Source of the DNA: Prochlorococcus sp. AG-679-M10
GTDB lineage: Bacteria > Cyanobacteriota > Cyanobacteriia > PCC-6307 > Cyanobiaceae
NCBI GenBank assembly: GCA_003210655.1
Contig: QCUQ01000005.1
Span: 1-64,000 of the forward strand
Reading direction: 5' to 3'
Length of the DNA: 64,000 nt
Positions 8,925 to 17,889 of the stretch are shown piece after piece. Made by a program: the position numbers and the translations under genes. The notes under the pieces are model-generated. The model was given only the letters and a program-made list of their open reading frames with translations. It ran no database searches and was not told where the DNA came from. Numbering within the stretch: position 1 is the stretch's first letter; each line of letters starts with the position of its first letter.

Positions 8925-9287
8925 TTATCTAGGTAATTTTTTGTTTTCAGCAGATTCTTTCAAATCCTTCAAATTTGAAGGAGGAGATTGAGGCTTAGTA
9001 AGTATTATCGCAGATGAATTGATGAGGGTTTGACAGGCAAGTCTCCAGTTATCAGGTCTATTTTTGAGTTTTTCTTCCTCGACAACAGTGATGGGACTTA
9101 GCGAGTTTCTACCTCCACCCTCAACAGAAACAAAACAAGTACTACATTGCCCCACGCCACCGCAATTACCTAATATGCCCTTTAATCCATAAAGTTGTAA
9201 TTTCTCTTTAATTACTAACTCTCTCAAATTTTCTCCAGTTTTGCATTCGATGTCTAATCCTTCACGGATGAATCTAATAGTTGCCAT
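8925..9287 (-). CDS. 2Fe-2S ferredoxin-like protein
   Basis: Small soluble electron carrier with a plant-type [2Fe-2S] fold, 120 residues. The cluster Cys pattern is visible in GNCGGVGQCSTC (three Cys), with a fourth in WRLACQTL. The first half (MATIRFIREGLDIECKTGENLRE) is the usual beta-grasp start. The C-terminus carries a charged tail of about 25 residues (SPPSNLKDLKESAENKK). Cyanobacteria often carry such a ferredoxin divergent from psbB. Its redox partner is unknown; it is not the main photosynthetic PetF, judging by Cys spacing and tail. Confidence 0.85.
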   Translation of the reverse strand: MATIRFIREGLDIECKTGENLRELVIKEKLQLYGLKGILGNCGGVGQCSTCFVSVEGGGRNSLSPITVVEEEKLKNRPDNWRLACQTLINSSAIILTKPQSPPSNLKDLKESAENKKLPR

Positions 9288-9355
9288 TTTTTTGTTATTT
9301 TTTATATATTTTGGCGCTTTACTTTGAGAATTGTGACCAAAATATTAACATATTT

Positions 9356-9382
9356 TTGTTAACAATTCCCTGAGATTATAAT
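9356..9382 (+). promoter_or_regulatory. Putative psbB promoter
   Basis: A perfect TATAAT -10 box at 9377-9382 lies 15 bases after TTGTTA (9356-9361), or 17 after the overlapping TTTTGT. Transcription would begin near 9390, giving a leader of about 120 bases before psbB. The -35 region is part of a 10-base palindrome, TTGTTAACAA. The spacing is slightly short for a sigma-70 promoter. Confidence 0.45.
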
Positions 9383-9510
9383 GATACAAAGGTATCTGAC
9401 CAGTTTTAGGAAGAAAATTAATTTATTTACAAAACTCTCTCAATGCCCAAAAAACCCTTACTATCATGATGTTTAGCTGTTTATTCAGCATCGTCACAAG
9501 AATTTAACCG

Positions 9511-11034
9511 ATGGGATTGCCTTGGTATAGAGTTCACACAGTAGTTATCAACGACCCCGGTCGACTACTAGCTGTGCATCTCATGCATACTGCATTATTA
9601 GCCGGCTGGGCCGGTTCTATGGCTTTATATGAATTAGCCATTTTTGATCCTTCAGACGCTGTTCTCAATCCAATGTGGAGACAGGGAATGTATGTCATGC
9701 CTTTCATGGCGAGATTAGGGATCACAAGTAGTTGGAACGGATGGGATATTACTGGTGCTACTGGAGTTGATCCAGGATTTTGGAGCTTTGAAGGTGTTGC
9801 AGCCGCTCACATTGTTTTTAGTGGACTTTTAATGCTTGCTTCAATCTGGCATTGGACATATTGGGATTTAGATTTATGGGAAGATGAAAGAACTGGAGAA
9901 CCTGCTCTTGATCTCCCAAGAATATTTGGAATTCACCTTCTTTTAGCAGGAATAACTTGCTTTGGATTTGGAGCTTTTCATTGCGCGAATGTCGGCATTT
10001 GGGTTTCAGATCCCTATGGTTTAACTGGTCATGTCGAACCGGTTGCTCCATCATGGGGCGCAGATGGATTTAATCCATTTAATCCTGGTGGAATAGTTGC
10101 AAATCATATTGCGGCTGGCCTTTTAGGTATTATCGGTGGAATATTTCATATCACAAATAGGCCAGGGGAAAGGCTTTATAGAGCCCTTAAACTTGGAAGT
10201 TTGGAGGGAGTATTAGCTAGTGCCCTAGCCGCCGTTCTTTTTGTATCTTTTGTTGTGGCAGGAACAATGTGGTACGGCTCTGCGACCACCCCTGTTGAAT
10301 TGTTTGGACCAACAAGATATCAATGGGATTCTGGTTACTTCAAAACTGAAATAAATAGGAGAGTTCAAACAGCTATTGATAATGGAGCGACTAGGGAAGA
10401 GGCATACGCTTCAATTCCAGAAAAACTTGCCTTCTACGATTATGTAGGAAACAGCCCTGCGAAAGGAGGATTATTTAGGGTTGGAGCTCTTGTAAATGGA
10501 GATGGTTTACCAACAGGTTGGCAAGGGCATATTGCTTTTACAGATAAAGAGGGCAATGACTTAGAAGTTAGAAGGATTCCAAACTTCTTTGAAAACTTCC
10601 CAGTTATTTTGGAAGATAAAGAAGGGAATGTAAGAGCTGATATCCCCTTTAGAAGAGCTGAAGCAAAGTATTCATTCGAACAAACTGGTATCACAGCAAC
10701 TATTTACGGGGGTGATCTTAATGGTCAAACATTTACAGATCCTGCTGTTGTTAAACGATTAGCTAGGAAAGCACAACTTGGTGAAGCATTCAAGTTTGAT
10801 AGAGAAACTTATAAATCAGATGGAGTATTCCGAAGTTCTCCAAGAGCTTGGTTTACTTATGCACATTTATGTTTCGGATTATTATTCCTATTTGGTCATT
10901 GGTGGCATGCTTCAAGAACACTTTACAAAGACTCCTTTGCTGGTATTGACTCCGAGATAGGTGATCAAGTTGAATTTGGTCTCTTTAAGAAACTTGGAGA
11001 CGAAACCACCAGAAGGATCCCAGGAAGGGTTTAA
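9511..11034 (+). CDS. psbB: Photosystem II CP47 chlorophyll apoprotein
   Basis: Core antenna of photosystem II, binding chlorophyll a and passing energy to the reaction centre. The 507-residue product begins [20 protein letters not shown], as all CP47 proteins do. It has six membrane helices with many chlorophyll-ligand His ([33 protein letters not shown]). The large lumenal loop between helices five and six spans about residues 260-445. psbT follows 23 bases downstream. The 223-base spacer upstream holds a candidate promoter. Confidence 0.99.
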   Translation: MGLPWYRVHTVVINDPGRLLAVHLMHTALLAGWAGSMALYELAIFDPSDAVLNPMWRQGMYVMPFMARLGITSSWNGWDITGATGVDPGFWSFEGVAAAHIVFSGLLMLASIWHWTYWDLDLWEDERTGEPALDLPRIFGIHLLLAGITCFGFGAFHCANVGIWVSDPYGLTGHVEPVAPSWGADGFNPFNPGGIVANHIAAGLLGIIGGIFHITNRPGERLYRALKLGSLEGVLASALAAVLFVSFVVAGTMWYGSATTPVELFGPTRYQWDSGYFKTEINRRVQTAIDNGATREEAYASIPEKLAFYDYVGNSPAKGGLFRVGALVNGDGLPTGWQGHIAFTDKEGNDLEVRRIPNFFENFPVILEDKEGNVRADIPFRRAEAKYSFEQTGITATIYGGDLNGQTFTDPAVVKRLARKAQLGEAFKFDRETYKSDGVFRSSPRAWFTYAHLCFGLLFLFGHWWHASRTLYKDSFAGIDSEIGDQVEFGLFKKLGDETTRRIPGRV

Positions 11035-11057
11035 TTCAAACTTTATTATTTTTTCTC

Positions 11058-11156
11058 ATGGAAGCTTTTGCCTACGTTCTTATTTTAACTCTCGCAGTTG
11101 TTACTTTATTTTTTGCAGTCGCCTTTAGAGATCCACCTAAATTCGATAGAAAATAA
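11058..11156 (+). CDS. psbT: Photosystem II protein T
   Basis: A 32-residue single-helix subunit at the photosystem II dimer interface. It starts [19 protein letters not shown] and ends [10 protein letters not shown], the recognised PsbT pattern. It follows psbB by 23 bases and is followed at once by a strong terminator, so psbB-psbT forms a two-gene unit. Confidence 0.96.
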   Translation: MEAFAYVLILTLAVVTLFFAVAFRDPPKFDRK

Positions 11157-11159
11157 AGT

Positions 11160-11195
11160 AAAAAAACCCTCCTACAAATAGGGGGGTTTTTTTTT
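11160..11195 (+). terminator. Intrinsic terminator of psbB-psbT
   Basis: The arms AAAAAACCCTCCTA and TAGGGGGGTTTTTT form a 14-base-pair stem with one G-T pair and a CAAA loop, followed by further T (nine T in all). It begins 4 bases after the psbT stop. It is one of few G/C-rich clusters in this AT-rich window. Confidence 0.9.
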
Positions 11196-11258
11196 GCTAC
11201 TTTTCATTATCAAGATATTAATCTACTATTAGGGGTACAGATTGTATTATTTGACTAT

Positions 11259-11738
11259 ATGCAGTGTCCTACCTGTCAAAACACAGACAGCAGAGTTTTA
11301 GAATCAAGATCTGCTGATACTGGTAAAAGTGTAAGAAGAAGAAGAGAGTGTTTAAATTGCAGTTTTAGATTTACTACTTATGAAAGAGTTGAGACAATGC
11401 CTATATCCGTTCTTAAAAATGATGGCAGCAGAGAGTTATTTAATAAAGAAAAATTAATTACTGGAATATCCAGAGCATGCGAAAAAACAACTTTCTCGAG
11501 AGAAGCTATTATAAATTTTGTTGATGGAATTGAATCGAAAATCATACAAAATTCAAATAAAGATATAAAATCTTCACAAATTGGAGAATTAATTCTCAAA
11601 GATTTAAGAAAAGAAAACGAAGTTGCCTATATAAGATATGCATCAGTCTATAAAAAGTTTAACGGTGTAAAAGATTTTGTTTCAACTCTTGAATCCCTTA
11701 AAGGATGTTCAAAAAACGAATTAGCTTCAATTTTATAA
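11259..11738 (+). CDS. nrdR: Transcriptional repressor NrdR
   Basis: Represses ribonucleotide reductase genes by binding NrdR boxes when its ATP cone senses (d)ATP. The 159-residue protein has an N-terminal zinc ribbon with Cys at 3, 6, 31 and 34, the basic stretch SVRRRREC, and then an ATP-cone domain (about 49-139) starting [14 protein letters not shown]. Length matches the family (about 150-160). No ribonucleotide reductase gene is in the window, so its targets lie elsewhere. Confidence 0.96.
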   Translation: MQCPTCQNTDSRVLESRSADTGKSVRRRRECLNCSFRFTTYERVETMPISVLKNDGSRELFNKEKLITGISRACEKTTFSREAIINFVDGIESKIIQNSNKDIKSSQIGELILKDLRKENEVAYIRYASVYKKFNGVKDFVSTLESLKGCSKNELASIL

Positions 11739-11817
11739 ATTCAGCATATTAAAGTGTAGAATGTTACGTACAATAAATATGCTTTTAAGTTTGCAGGCTA
11801 AAAGTATTCCTTTCTAA

Positions 11818-11830
11818 CCACCTTAGGTGG
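11818..11830 (+). promoter_or_regulatory. Small hairpin in the rpsA leader
   Basis: CCACC-TTA-GGTGG is a perfect 5-base-pair stem with a 3-base loop. It ends 15 bases before the S1 start codon, where ribosome recognition would occur. It has no U-tract, so it is not a terminator. It could act in translational control of S1, which is inference. Confidence 0.4.
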
Positions 11831-11845
11831 ACTGCGTTTTAACAA

Positions 11846-12937
11846 ATGATCGAAAATTCTTCCCAAACTGTAAAAGAAATTTCAGACGAAAAAGAAATTG
11901 AAAATTCAATCGTAGAAGAAAATACTTCAGACATTCCAAAAGAGGAAGATCTATCATTTGAAACTAAAGATATTCCCTCTGCAGATTCTTCTTCAAGCAG
12001 ACGAAATAGTGACTTGGACACTGCAGGATTTACTCAAGAAGAGTTTGCATCATTATTAGGTAAATATGATTATAACTTTAAACCTGGTGATCTTGTAAAA
12101 GGTACAGTTTTTGCTTTAGAGCCTAAAGGAGCGATGATAGATATAGGAGCTAAGACTGCAGCTTTTATGCCTATGCAAGAAGTTTCTATAAATAGAGTTG
12201 AAGGACTAAGTGATGTTTTGCAACCTTCAGAAAGTAGAGAATTTTTTATAATGAGTGAGGAGAATGAAGATGGCCAGTTAGCTTTATCAATTAGAAGAAT
12301 AGAGTATCAAAGAGCATGGGAAAGAGTAAGACAATTACAAAAAGAGGATGCGACTATATATTCCGAAGTTTTTGCAACTAATAGAGGTGGGGCTTTAGTC
12401 AGAGTTGAAGGATTGAGAGGCTTTATCCCTGGATCTCATATTAGTGCAAGAAAAATAAAAGAAGATTTGGAAGGTGAATATTTACCTCTAAAATTTCTTG
12501 AGGTGGATGAAGAAAGAAACAGATTAGTCTTAAGTCATAGAAGGGCATTAGTTGAGAAAAAAATGAATAGACTTGAAGTTGGAGAAGTTGTTGTAGGTTC
12601 CGTAAAGGGAATAAAACCTTATGGTGCTTTTATTGATATAGGGGGGGTGAGTGGTCTTCTGCATATTTCCGAAATTAGTCATGAACATATTGAAACACCT
12701 CATAATGTTTTAAATGTAAATGATCAGATGAAGGTGATGATAATAGACTTAGATTCCGAGAGAGGAAGAATCTCGTTATCAACCAAAGCTCTGGAACCAG
12801 AACCAGGCGATATGCTAACTGACCCACAAAAAGTTTTTAATAAAGCTGAAGAAATGGCTGCAAAATATAAGCAAATGTTACTTGAGCAGACTGATGAAAA
12901 CGAAGAGCAACCAACTGAGATTACAGAGAGCGATTAA
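11846..12937 (+). CDS. 30S ribosomal protein S1 (cyanobacterial short form)
   Basis: RNA-binding ribosomal protein that helps dock mRNA on the 30S subunit. The 363-residue product has an acidic, Ser-rich N-terminal extension (about 1-70). Three S1/OB repeats follow, at about 78-150 (GDLVKGTVFALEPKGAMIDIG), 165-232 (GGALVRVEGLRGFIPGSHI) and 248-320 (GEVVVGSVKGIKPYGAFIDIG). E. coli S1 has six repeats; three is usual for cyanobacteria and chloroplasts. The C-terminal tail is acidic. A second S1 paralogue is common in these genomes, so the symbol rps1a is likely but unproven. Confidence 0.92.
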   Translation: MIENSSQTVKEISDEKEIENSIVEENTSDIPKEEDLSFETKDIPSADSSSSRRNSDLDTAGFTQEEFASLLGKYDYNFKPGDLVKGTVFALEPKGAMIDIGAKTAAFMPMQEVSINRVEGLSDVLQPSESREFFIMSEENEDGQLALSIRRIEYQRAWERVRQLQKEDATIYSEVFATNRGGALVRVEGLRGFIPGSHISARKIKEDLEGEYLPLKFLEVDEERNRLVLSHRRALVEKKMNRLEVGEVVVGSVKGIKPYGAFIDIGGVSGLLHISEISHEHIETPHNVLNVNDQMKVMIIDLDSERGRISLSTKALEPEPGDMLTDPQKVFNKAEEMAAKYKQMLLEQTDENEEQPTEITESD

Positions 12938-13075
12938 AATTTATTTTAATTTTTAATTACTTAATAAATAGTTTAATTTTATAATTAAAGAAATAATTAT
13001 AAGTTCAGCTTAATAACTATTGATTAATATTTATAATTTAATTTAGGATTATGAATATTCCTTAATTATTTATAA

Positions 13076-14317
13076 ATGAGTGATTTTATTTTTACTTCTG
13101 AATCTGTAACTGAAGGTCATCCTGACAAGATATGTGATCAAATCAGTGACGCTGTTTTAGATGCTTTATTGACTGAAGACCCTGAAAGTAGAGTAGCCTG
13201 TGAAACAGTAGTCAACACTGGTCTTTGCTTACTTACTGGTGAAATAACTTCCAGAGCAAAGGTTGATTATATAAAACTTGTCAGGAAAGTAATTAAAGAT
13301 ATTGGATATGAAGGTTCAAAAGCTGGAGGTTTTGACTCAAATAGCTGTGCCGTTTTAGTGGCTCTTGATGAGCAATCACCTGATATTTCCCAAGGAGTAA
13401 ACGAAGCAGATGATGTGAACGAGGATTTGGAAAACAATACTGGGGCTGGTGACCAGGGGATAATGTTTGGCTATGCATGTGATGAAACTCCTGAATTAAT
13501 GCCATTACCAATTAGCTTGGCTCACAGATTAGCAATACAACTTGCAAAAGTAAGACATGAAAAAATTCTTGATTATCTTCTACCTGATGGAAAAACTCAA
13601 GTAAGTATTGATTACAAAAAAGGGGTCCCAGTTTCAATAAATACTATTCTAATTTCAACTCAGCATACGGCTGAGATTAATGGACTTTCAAATGAAGAAG
13701 AAATTCGTCAAAAGATAAAAGAAGATTTATGGATCAATGTTGTATTACCAGCAACAGAAGATTTAGAAATCCAACCATCAAGTCAAAAGACAAGATTCTT
13801 GGTAAACCCCACAGGTAAATTTGTTGTTGGAGGACCTCAAGGCGATGCAGGGCTTACTGGAAGAAAAATAATTGTAGATACTTATGGAGGATATGCAAGG
13901 CATGGAGGTGGTGCATTCTCTGGTAAAGATCCTACTAAAGTTGACAGATCAGCTGCATATGCAGCACGTTATGTGGCTAAAAGTATTGTTAAAGCAAAAT
14001 TAGCAAAAAAGGCAGAAGTACAATTAAGCTACGCCATTGGGGTTGCTAAACCAATTTCAATCCTTGTTGAAACTTTTGGTACTGGTGTTATTTCTCAAGA
14101 TAATTTGAAAGAACTAATTAAAAACAACTTTGATTTAAGGCCTGCAGCAATAATAAAAGAATTTGATTTAAGAAATCTACCAAACAAAATGGGTGGGGAA
14201 TTTTTTAGGAAAACTGCATCTTATGGTCACTTTGGTAGAAATGATCTAAAGCTTCCTTGGGAAAGTGTCGAAGAAAAATCAGTCCAATTAATTGAGGACT
14301 CCAAAAACTTTTTCTAA
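13076..14317 (+). CDS. metK: S-adenosylmethionine synthetase
   Basis: Makes S-adenosylmethionine from methionine and ATP, the cell's methyl donor. The 413-residue protein has the family signatures [12 protein letters not shown] (near residue 122) and the phosphate-binding [19 protein letters not shown] (near 280). The N-terminus [20 protein letters not shown] holds ATP- and Mg-binding residues. The 138-base upstream gap is almost pure A/T with no recognisable SAM riboswitch. The FGGY kinase gene follows after 6 bases and is probably co-transcribed. Confidence 0.98.
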   Translation: MSDFIFTSESVTEGHPDKICDQISDAVLDALLTEDPESRVACETVVNTGLCLLTGEITSRAKVDYIKLVRKVIKDIGYEGSKAGGFDSNSCAVLVALDEQSPDISQGVNEADDVNEDLENNTGAGDQGIMFGYACDETPELMPLPISLAHRLAIQLAKVRHEKILDYLLPDGKTQVSIDYKKGVPVSINTILISTQHTAEINGLSNEEEIRQKIKEDLWINVVLPATEDLEIQPSSQKTRFLVNPTGKFVVGGPQGDAGLTGRKIIVDTYGGYARHGGGAFSGKDPTKVDRSAAYAARYVAKSIVKAKLAKKAEVQLSYAIGVAKPISILVETFGTGVISQDNLKELIKNNFDLRPAAIIKEFDLRNLPNKMGGEFFRKTASYGHFGRNDLKLPWESVEEKSVQLIEDSKNFF

Positions 14318-14323
14318 ATATTT

Positions 14324-15553
14324 ATGCCAGATGATTTTTTTGGGGGGTTAGATTTTGGAACTAGTGGTGCAAGAATATCCATAATTAATTTGAAAAAGGA
14401 ATTAAAATACTCTAATTCAGTCCCCTATCGATATGGTTTTAAAAATCCCACCTCTTGGATTAATTCTTGTGAAAATCTTCTAGATAGTTTACCTCTTTAT
14501 ATAAAAAACAATATTGTTAATTTGGCAATCTCTGGCACTTCTGGAACTTTAACGGCATGTGATTTAAGAGGGAATCCAATAGGAGAAGCCATACCTTATG
14601 ACCAGGCATGTGATGAGAATAAAATCCTTATTGAATCGATAACGGTTGGAGAAGACCATTTACAAACCCCATACAGTAGTCTGGCTAAAGCATTAAAACT
14701 AATAGATAAATTTGGGGAAGATATTCTTTTAAGACATCAATCTGACTTGATAACTGGCTGGTTTTTGAAAGATTGGACATATGGAGAAGAAGGCAATAAT
14801 ATCAAACTTGGTTGGGATCTAATAAAAGAATCTTGGCCAAAAAGTTATCTCAATACTTCATGGCAAAAATGCTTACCTCAAATAATTAAAAGTGGCAAAA
14901 TATTAGGTCAAATAGATAATGAATTAGCCGAAAGGTTCAAGTTAAATAAAAAAATACTTTTAGTCTCGGGGACAACTGATTCAAATGCAGCTTTTTTAGC
15001 TGCAGGTTTGGGAAAAGAAGAAGGCCTAACAGTTTTAGGAACCACCATCGTAGTTAAGAAATTTAATAAAACCCCAATCAAAGAAAAGGGAATTACAACC
15101 CATCGAATAAGTGAAGAATGGATATGTGGAGGGGCATCAAACGCTGGCTGTGGAATTTTATCTCAATTTTTTTCTGATTTAGAAATAAAAGAACTTAGCA
15201 GACAAATAAATACATCAAAAAAAACTTCCCTAAATCTTCTACCACTCAATTGTAGGGGTGAGAGATTTCCTATTAACAATCCTTTTTTGGAGCCAATTCT
15301 TAGTCCTAGGCCAGTAAGCGACTCACTTTTTTTACATGGATTGTTCGAGGGATTAGCAAGAATTGAATTAAAAGGATGGGAAAAACTATATGAGCTAACA
15401 GGTTCACTCCCAAAAAGGATTGTTACTACTGGTGGAGGTTCAAAAAATCCTCAGTGGAGAGCAATAAGAGAACGGATTATTAATATCCCGATAATTTCAC
15501 GCAAAAAAACAACTTCATTTGGGACTGCTTTATTAGCAATTAATGCAAAATAA
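14324..15553 (+). CDS. FGGY-family carbohydrate kinase
   Basis: Sugar or polyol kinase of the FGGY family (ASKHA fold), 409 residues. The N-terminal phosphate-1 motif is LDFGTSGARISI and the C-terminal FGGY-type domain has VTTGGGSKNPQWRAIRERI near residue 365. The ADP-binding middle includes SGTTDSNAAFLAAGLG and GTTIVVKKF. It is shorter than bacterial glycerol or xylulose kinases (about 500). Related cyanobacterial proteins have been linked to ribulose or xylulose phosphorylation, but the substrate here cannot be read from sequence. Confidence 0.8.
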   Translation: MPDDFFGGLDFGTSGARISIINLKKELKYSNSVPYRYGFKNPTSWINSCENLLDSLPLYIKNNIVNLAISGTSGTLTACDLRGNPIGEAIPYDQACDENKILIESITVGEDHLQTPYSSLAKALKLIDKFGEDILLRHQSDLITGWFLKDWTYGEEGNNIKLGWDLIKESWPKSYLNTSWQKCLPQIIKSGKILGQIDNELAERFKLNKKILLVSGTTDSNAAFLAAGLGKEEGLTVLGTTIVVKKFNKTPIKEKGITTHRISEEWICGGASNAGCGILSQFFSDLEIKELSRQINTSKKTSLNLLPLNCRGERFPINNPFLEPILSPRPVSDSLFLHGLFEGLARIELKGWEKLYELTGSLPKRIVTTGGGSKNPQWRAIRERIINIPIISRKKTTSFGTALLAINAK

Positions 15554-15648
15554 TATATTTCATTCATTAAATCTTTAATCAAGTTATAAAAATTTAATGA
15601 AAGGGGTTTCACAAACTACACATCTTAATTTAGAGTATATAAGTTAGA

Positions 15649-15721
15649 GCCGGGATAGCTCAGTTGGTAGAGCAGGCGACTGAAAATCGCCGTGTCCCCA
15701 GTTCAAATCTGGGTCCTGGCA
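15649..15721 (+). tRNA. tRNA-Phe (anticodon GAA)
   Basis: A 73-base cloverleaf. The acceptor arms GCCGGGA and TCCTGGC pair with one G-T. The anticodon arm GGCGACTGAAAATCGCC presents GAA, and the T arm carries GTTCAAATC. The discriminator is A. The gene lies between the FGGY kinase and an opposing small secreted protein. Confidence 0.97.
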
Positions 15722-15726
15722 CCTTC

Positions 15727-15750
15727 AAACTCTTTCATAGAAAGGGTTTT
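15727..15750 (+). terminator. Putative terminator after tRNA-Phe
   Basis: AAACTCTTTC-ATA-GAAAGGGTTT is a 10-base-pair stem with one G-T pair, followed by only four T in total. It starts 6 bases after the tRNA. The short U-tract makes termination less certain; it could also be only a 3'-processing hairpin. Confidence 0.5.
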
Positions 15751-15778
15751 AAATGATTTATTTGTCAAATTTAAATTT

Positions 15779-16198
15779 TTAGTTATTAAATCTACATACT
15801 TGACCAATCACACCTAAAATAAGTTGGTCTTCATTTGGATCTTGCCAATCAGCAAGATTATTTAAACGACTATTTTCCTCATCTGTGAAAACATCAACAT
15901 CTCTAAAAGATTTCTCAAAACAGTTTATATCCATTGTATAGAGAATATCTTGTGTTATTTCACTTTTAGTTTTTGGAATAAATTTGCTCAATACCCTAAC
16001 AGAACCATCTTCATTCCTTTTTATACTTTTTCTATCCCATAATTGTTCACCATATTCACTCTTTGGAACTCCAACCCACTCATGAGACAAAGCATAAGAT
16101 TGTTTTATGGAAATACAAAAAGTGCAAATCATAGAAAGAACCAAAGACAAGAAATTTACAACAAATGTTGATAAAAAGTTATTCTTGGTTTGAATCAT
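15779..16198 (-). CDS. Small exported protein, unknown function
   Basis: A 139-residue protein with a likely signal peptide: a short N-region, a hydrophobic core (FVVNFLSLVLSMICTFCISI) and a cleavage site near SYALSHEW. The mature part, about 100 residues, holds a Trp-Asp-rich pattern (LWDRKSIKRNEDGSVRV, LADWQDPN) and two Cys that could form a disulfide (DINCFEKS, GQVCRFNN). The body resembles the small beta-rich exported domains called surface-adhesin-like in cyanobacteria, but I cannot assign a family. The flanking spacer to the VTT gene (227 bases) is AT-rich with no other feature seen. Confidence 0.65.
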   Translation of the reverse strand: MIQTKNNFLSTFVVNFLSLVLSMICTFCISIKQSYALSHEWVGVPKSEYGEQLWDRKSIKRNEDGSVRVLSKFIPKTKSEITQDILYTMDINCFEKSFRDVDVFTDEENSRLNNLADWQDPNEDQLILGVIGQVCRFNN

Positions 16199-16425
16199 AA
16201 TATTTTCGAATATTGAAAATCAATAAATTGAATTTTTGAAAAAAAATAAATCTTATTAATTATCAATTTTGATTCAGAATATACTAATTTAGTTTGCTTA
16301 AAATCCAAATTAAAAAAAATAAGATTAAAAACTTTGTAAAAAATTTTATTGATTAGTTTTTCTATTATAGATACAATCGACTATTAATTTCTAAAGTTAG
16401 CTCTCAAAAAAATTTCCTACAACTA

Positions 16426-17061
16426 ATGAATAAAATTCAAAAATTCCTCTCAGTAGTTTTTTTCATAGCACTATTCGTTGTATTAATTTATTTCATACAA
16501 AACTATGGAATCGAACCTCTAAGGGCCAAGGTAGAGAGTATGGGGATATGGGCACCTTTTGGAATATTTGTTCTCAGAGGGGTAAGCATAATTTTACCTG
16601 CTCTCCCAAGTTCAGCCTATTCACTTTTGGCGGGCTCTTTATTAGGATTCCAAAAAGGTTATATAACAATTGTCTTTTCTGATATCATTTTTTGCCAAGC
16701 AGCTTTCTTCATAGCAAGATATTTTGGCCGTAGTCCTGTACGTAGTTTAGTAGGCTCAAAAGCAATGAAAAGAATTGAAAGTTTTAATCAAAACCAATTA
16801 GAAGAAAATTTCTTCCTAATGACAGGTCTTCTCATGACTGGACTTTTTGATTTTCTCAGCTATGCAATCGGTATTGGAGGAACTCGGTGGAAAATATTCA
16901 CCCCAGCTTTACTAATAAGTCTTCTAATCAGTGATTCTATTCTTGTCGCTGTTGGGGCTGGAGTCAGTCAGGGAGCAGGTTTATTCCTTGGAATAGCTCT
17001 TTTAGGCATGTTTGCCTTAGCAACTATTTCAGGTTTAGCAAAAAGAAGAATACCAAAATAA
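16426..17061 (+). CDS. VTT-domain (TVP38/TMEM64/DedA-like) membrane protein
   Basis: Inner- or thylakoid-membrane protein of 211 residues with about five hydrophobic segments. The VTT core is visible: a conserved FVLRGVSIILPALPSSAYSLLAGSLLG-type re-entrant region (motif ends FVLRG and SLLG), then FIARYFGRSPV and the later FLSYAIGIGGTRWKIF. Family members include lipid scramblases and proteins of membrane homeostasis. The exact role here is unknown. Confidence 0.8.
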   Translation: MNKIQKFLSVVFFIALFVVLIYFIQNYGIEPLRAKVESMGIWAPFGIFVLRGVSIILPALPSSAYSLLAGSLLGFQKGYITIVFSDIIFCQAAFFIARYFGRSPVRSLVGSKAMKRIESFNQNQLEENFFLMTGLLMTGLFDFLSYAIGIGGTRWKIFTPALLISLLISDSILVAVGAGVSQGAGLFLGIALLGMFALATISGLAKRRIPK

Positions 17062-17183
17062 GGCAAGAATTAATAATCCTAAAACCATCCATATAAAGAT
17101 AGATATAACGTTTTTGCAAAAAACAACATTTAAAATGGCTATTCATGTAAGAATATAATTCTGTTGATTTTACAAATTTTTAG

Positions 17184-17363
17184 ATGACTCCATTTAGACC
17201 AACATCATACGATCGTCCTGGAGAACAAATATCAACTACACCTTCAGGTTTAAAAGTGACTTCTGCAAAAAGATTAATGGTCGATTCTATGGTAAGGATG
17301 ATTCAAAAAGCTACCTATCATTCAGTAGAAGATAAACTTGACGAAGAATCTAATAACAATTAA
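17184..17363 (+). CDS. Conserved-looking small protein upstream of cpeS
   Basis: A 59-residue soluble protein starting [18 protein letters not shown], with a basic amphipathic middle ([20 protein letters not shown]) and an acidic tail ([11 protein letters not shown]). The ATG at 17184 lies close to the next upstream gene. Its last 26 bases overlap, in another frame, the start of the CpeS gene, which suggests coupled translation. I do not recognise a family. A role linked to the phycoerythrin relic is only inference from position. Confidence 0.55.
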   Translation: MTPFRPTSYDRPGEQISTTPSGLKVTSAKRLMVDSMVRMIQKATYHSVEDKLDEESNNN

Positions 17364-17889
17364 TCAATTTATTCAAAAAAGTTTAGGAGAGTGGAAATCC
17401 ATAAGAAGCACTCATTCTTTGGCTTTTCAGGAAGTTGAAAATTCAACTAGCAAAATATTAATAAAAGAGTTAGAAATCAATAATAAAAATGTAATCGAAC
17501 TTTTAGAAAAATACAATTCCACCTTTAAACCTCCAGTTATTCCATTATCAATAAGTTGGAAGGCAACAAGCGATTGGGAGATGGATCAAAAAATTGAAGA
17601 AGATAAAACTATATTATTATTTTTGCCAAAGGATACAAATAAAGGGATTGTTCTTCGTAATAAAGGATATACTGAATCCGTGATTTCATCGTCAGAATAT
17701 TTGATTGATGAAAATGACAACTTAAATATTAAAACTATTTACAGTTCCACAGTTTCTGAAGAAAGAATTTGTTTTTTATCGAATCATATTAGATCCAGAT
17801 ATTCAGTAATAAGAAATCATGAAAACAATATAGTAATACAAACCTCACACACATCCGAGATAAGAAATATGTCTACCTTAAAAGATTGA
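17338..17889 (+). CDS. cpeS: CpeS-type phycobiliprotein lyase
   Basis: Lyase of the CpcS/CpeS family that attaches a bilin to the Cys82/84 position of a phycobiliprotein beta chain. The 183-residue product has the family start [20 protein letters not shown] and the lipocalin-like strands [22 protein letters not shown]-type loop and [20 protein letters not shown], ending TSEIRNM. The start is TTG at 17338, which places the N-terminus where homologues begin. It converges on the phycoerythrin beta gene with a 17-base 3' overlap. In Prochlorococcus MED4 a CpeS has been reported to attach phycoerythrobilin to Cys82 of the beta chain, which fits this pair. Confidence 0.9.
   Translation: MTKNLITINQFIQKSLGEWKSIRSTHSLAFQEVENSTSKILIKELEINNKNVIELLEKYNSTFKPPVIPLSISWKATSDWEMDQKIEEDKTILLFLPKDTNKGIVLRNKGYTESVISSSEYLIDENDNLNIKTIYSSTVSEERICFLSNHIRSRYSVIRNHENNIVIQTSHTSEIRNMSTLKD

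Noticed and set aside
12938..13075. Possible SAM riboswitch before metK
   Set aside because: The spacer is nearly all A/T, with none of the G/C-paired helices of known SAM riboswitches.
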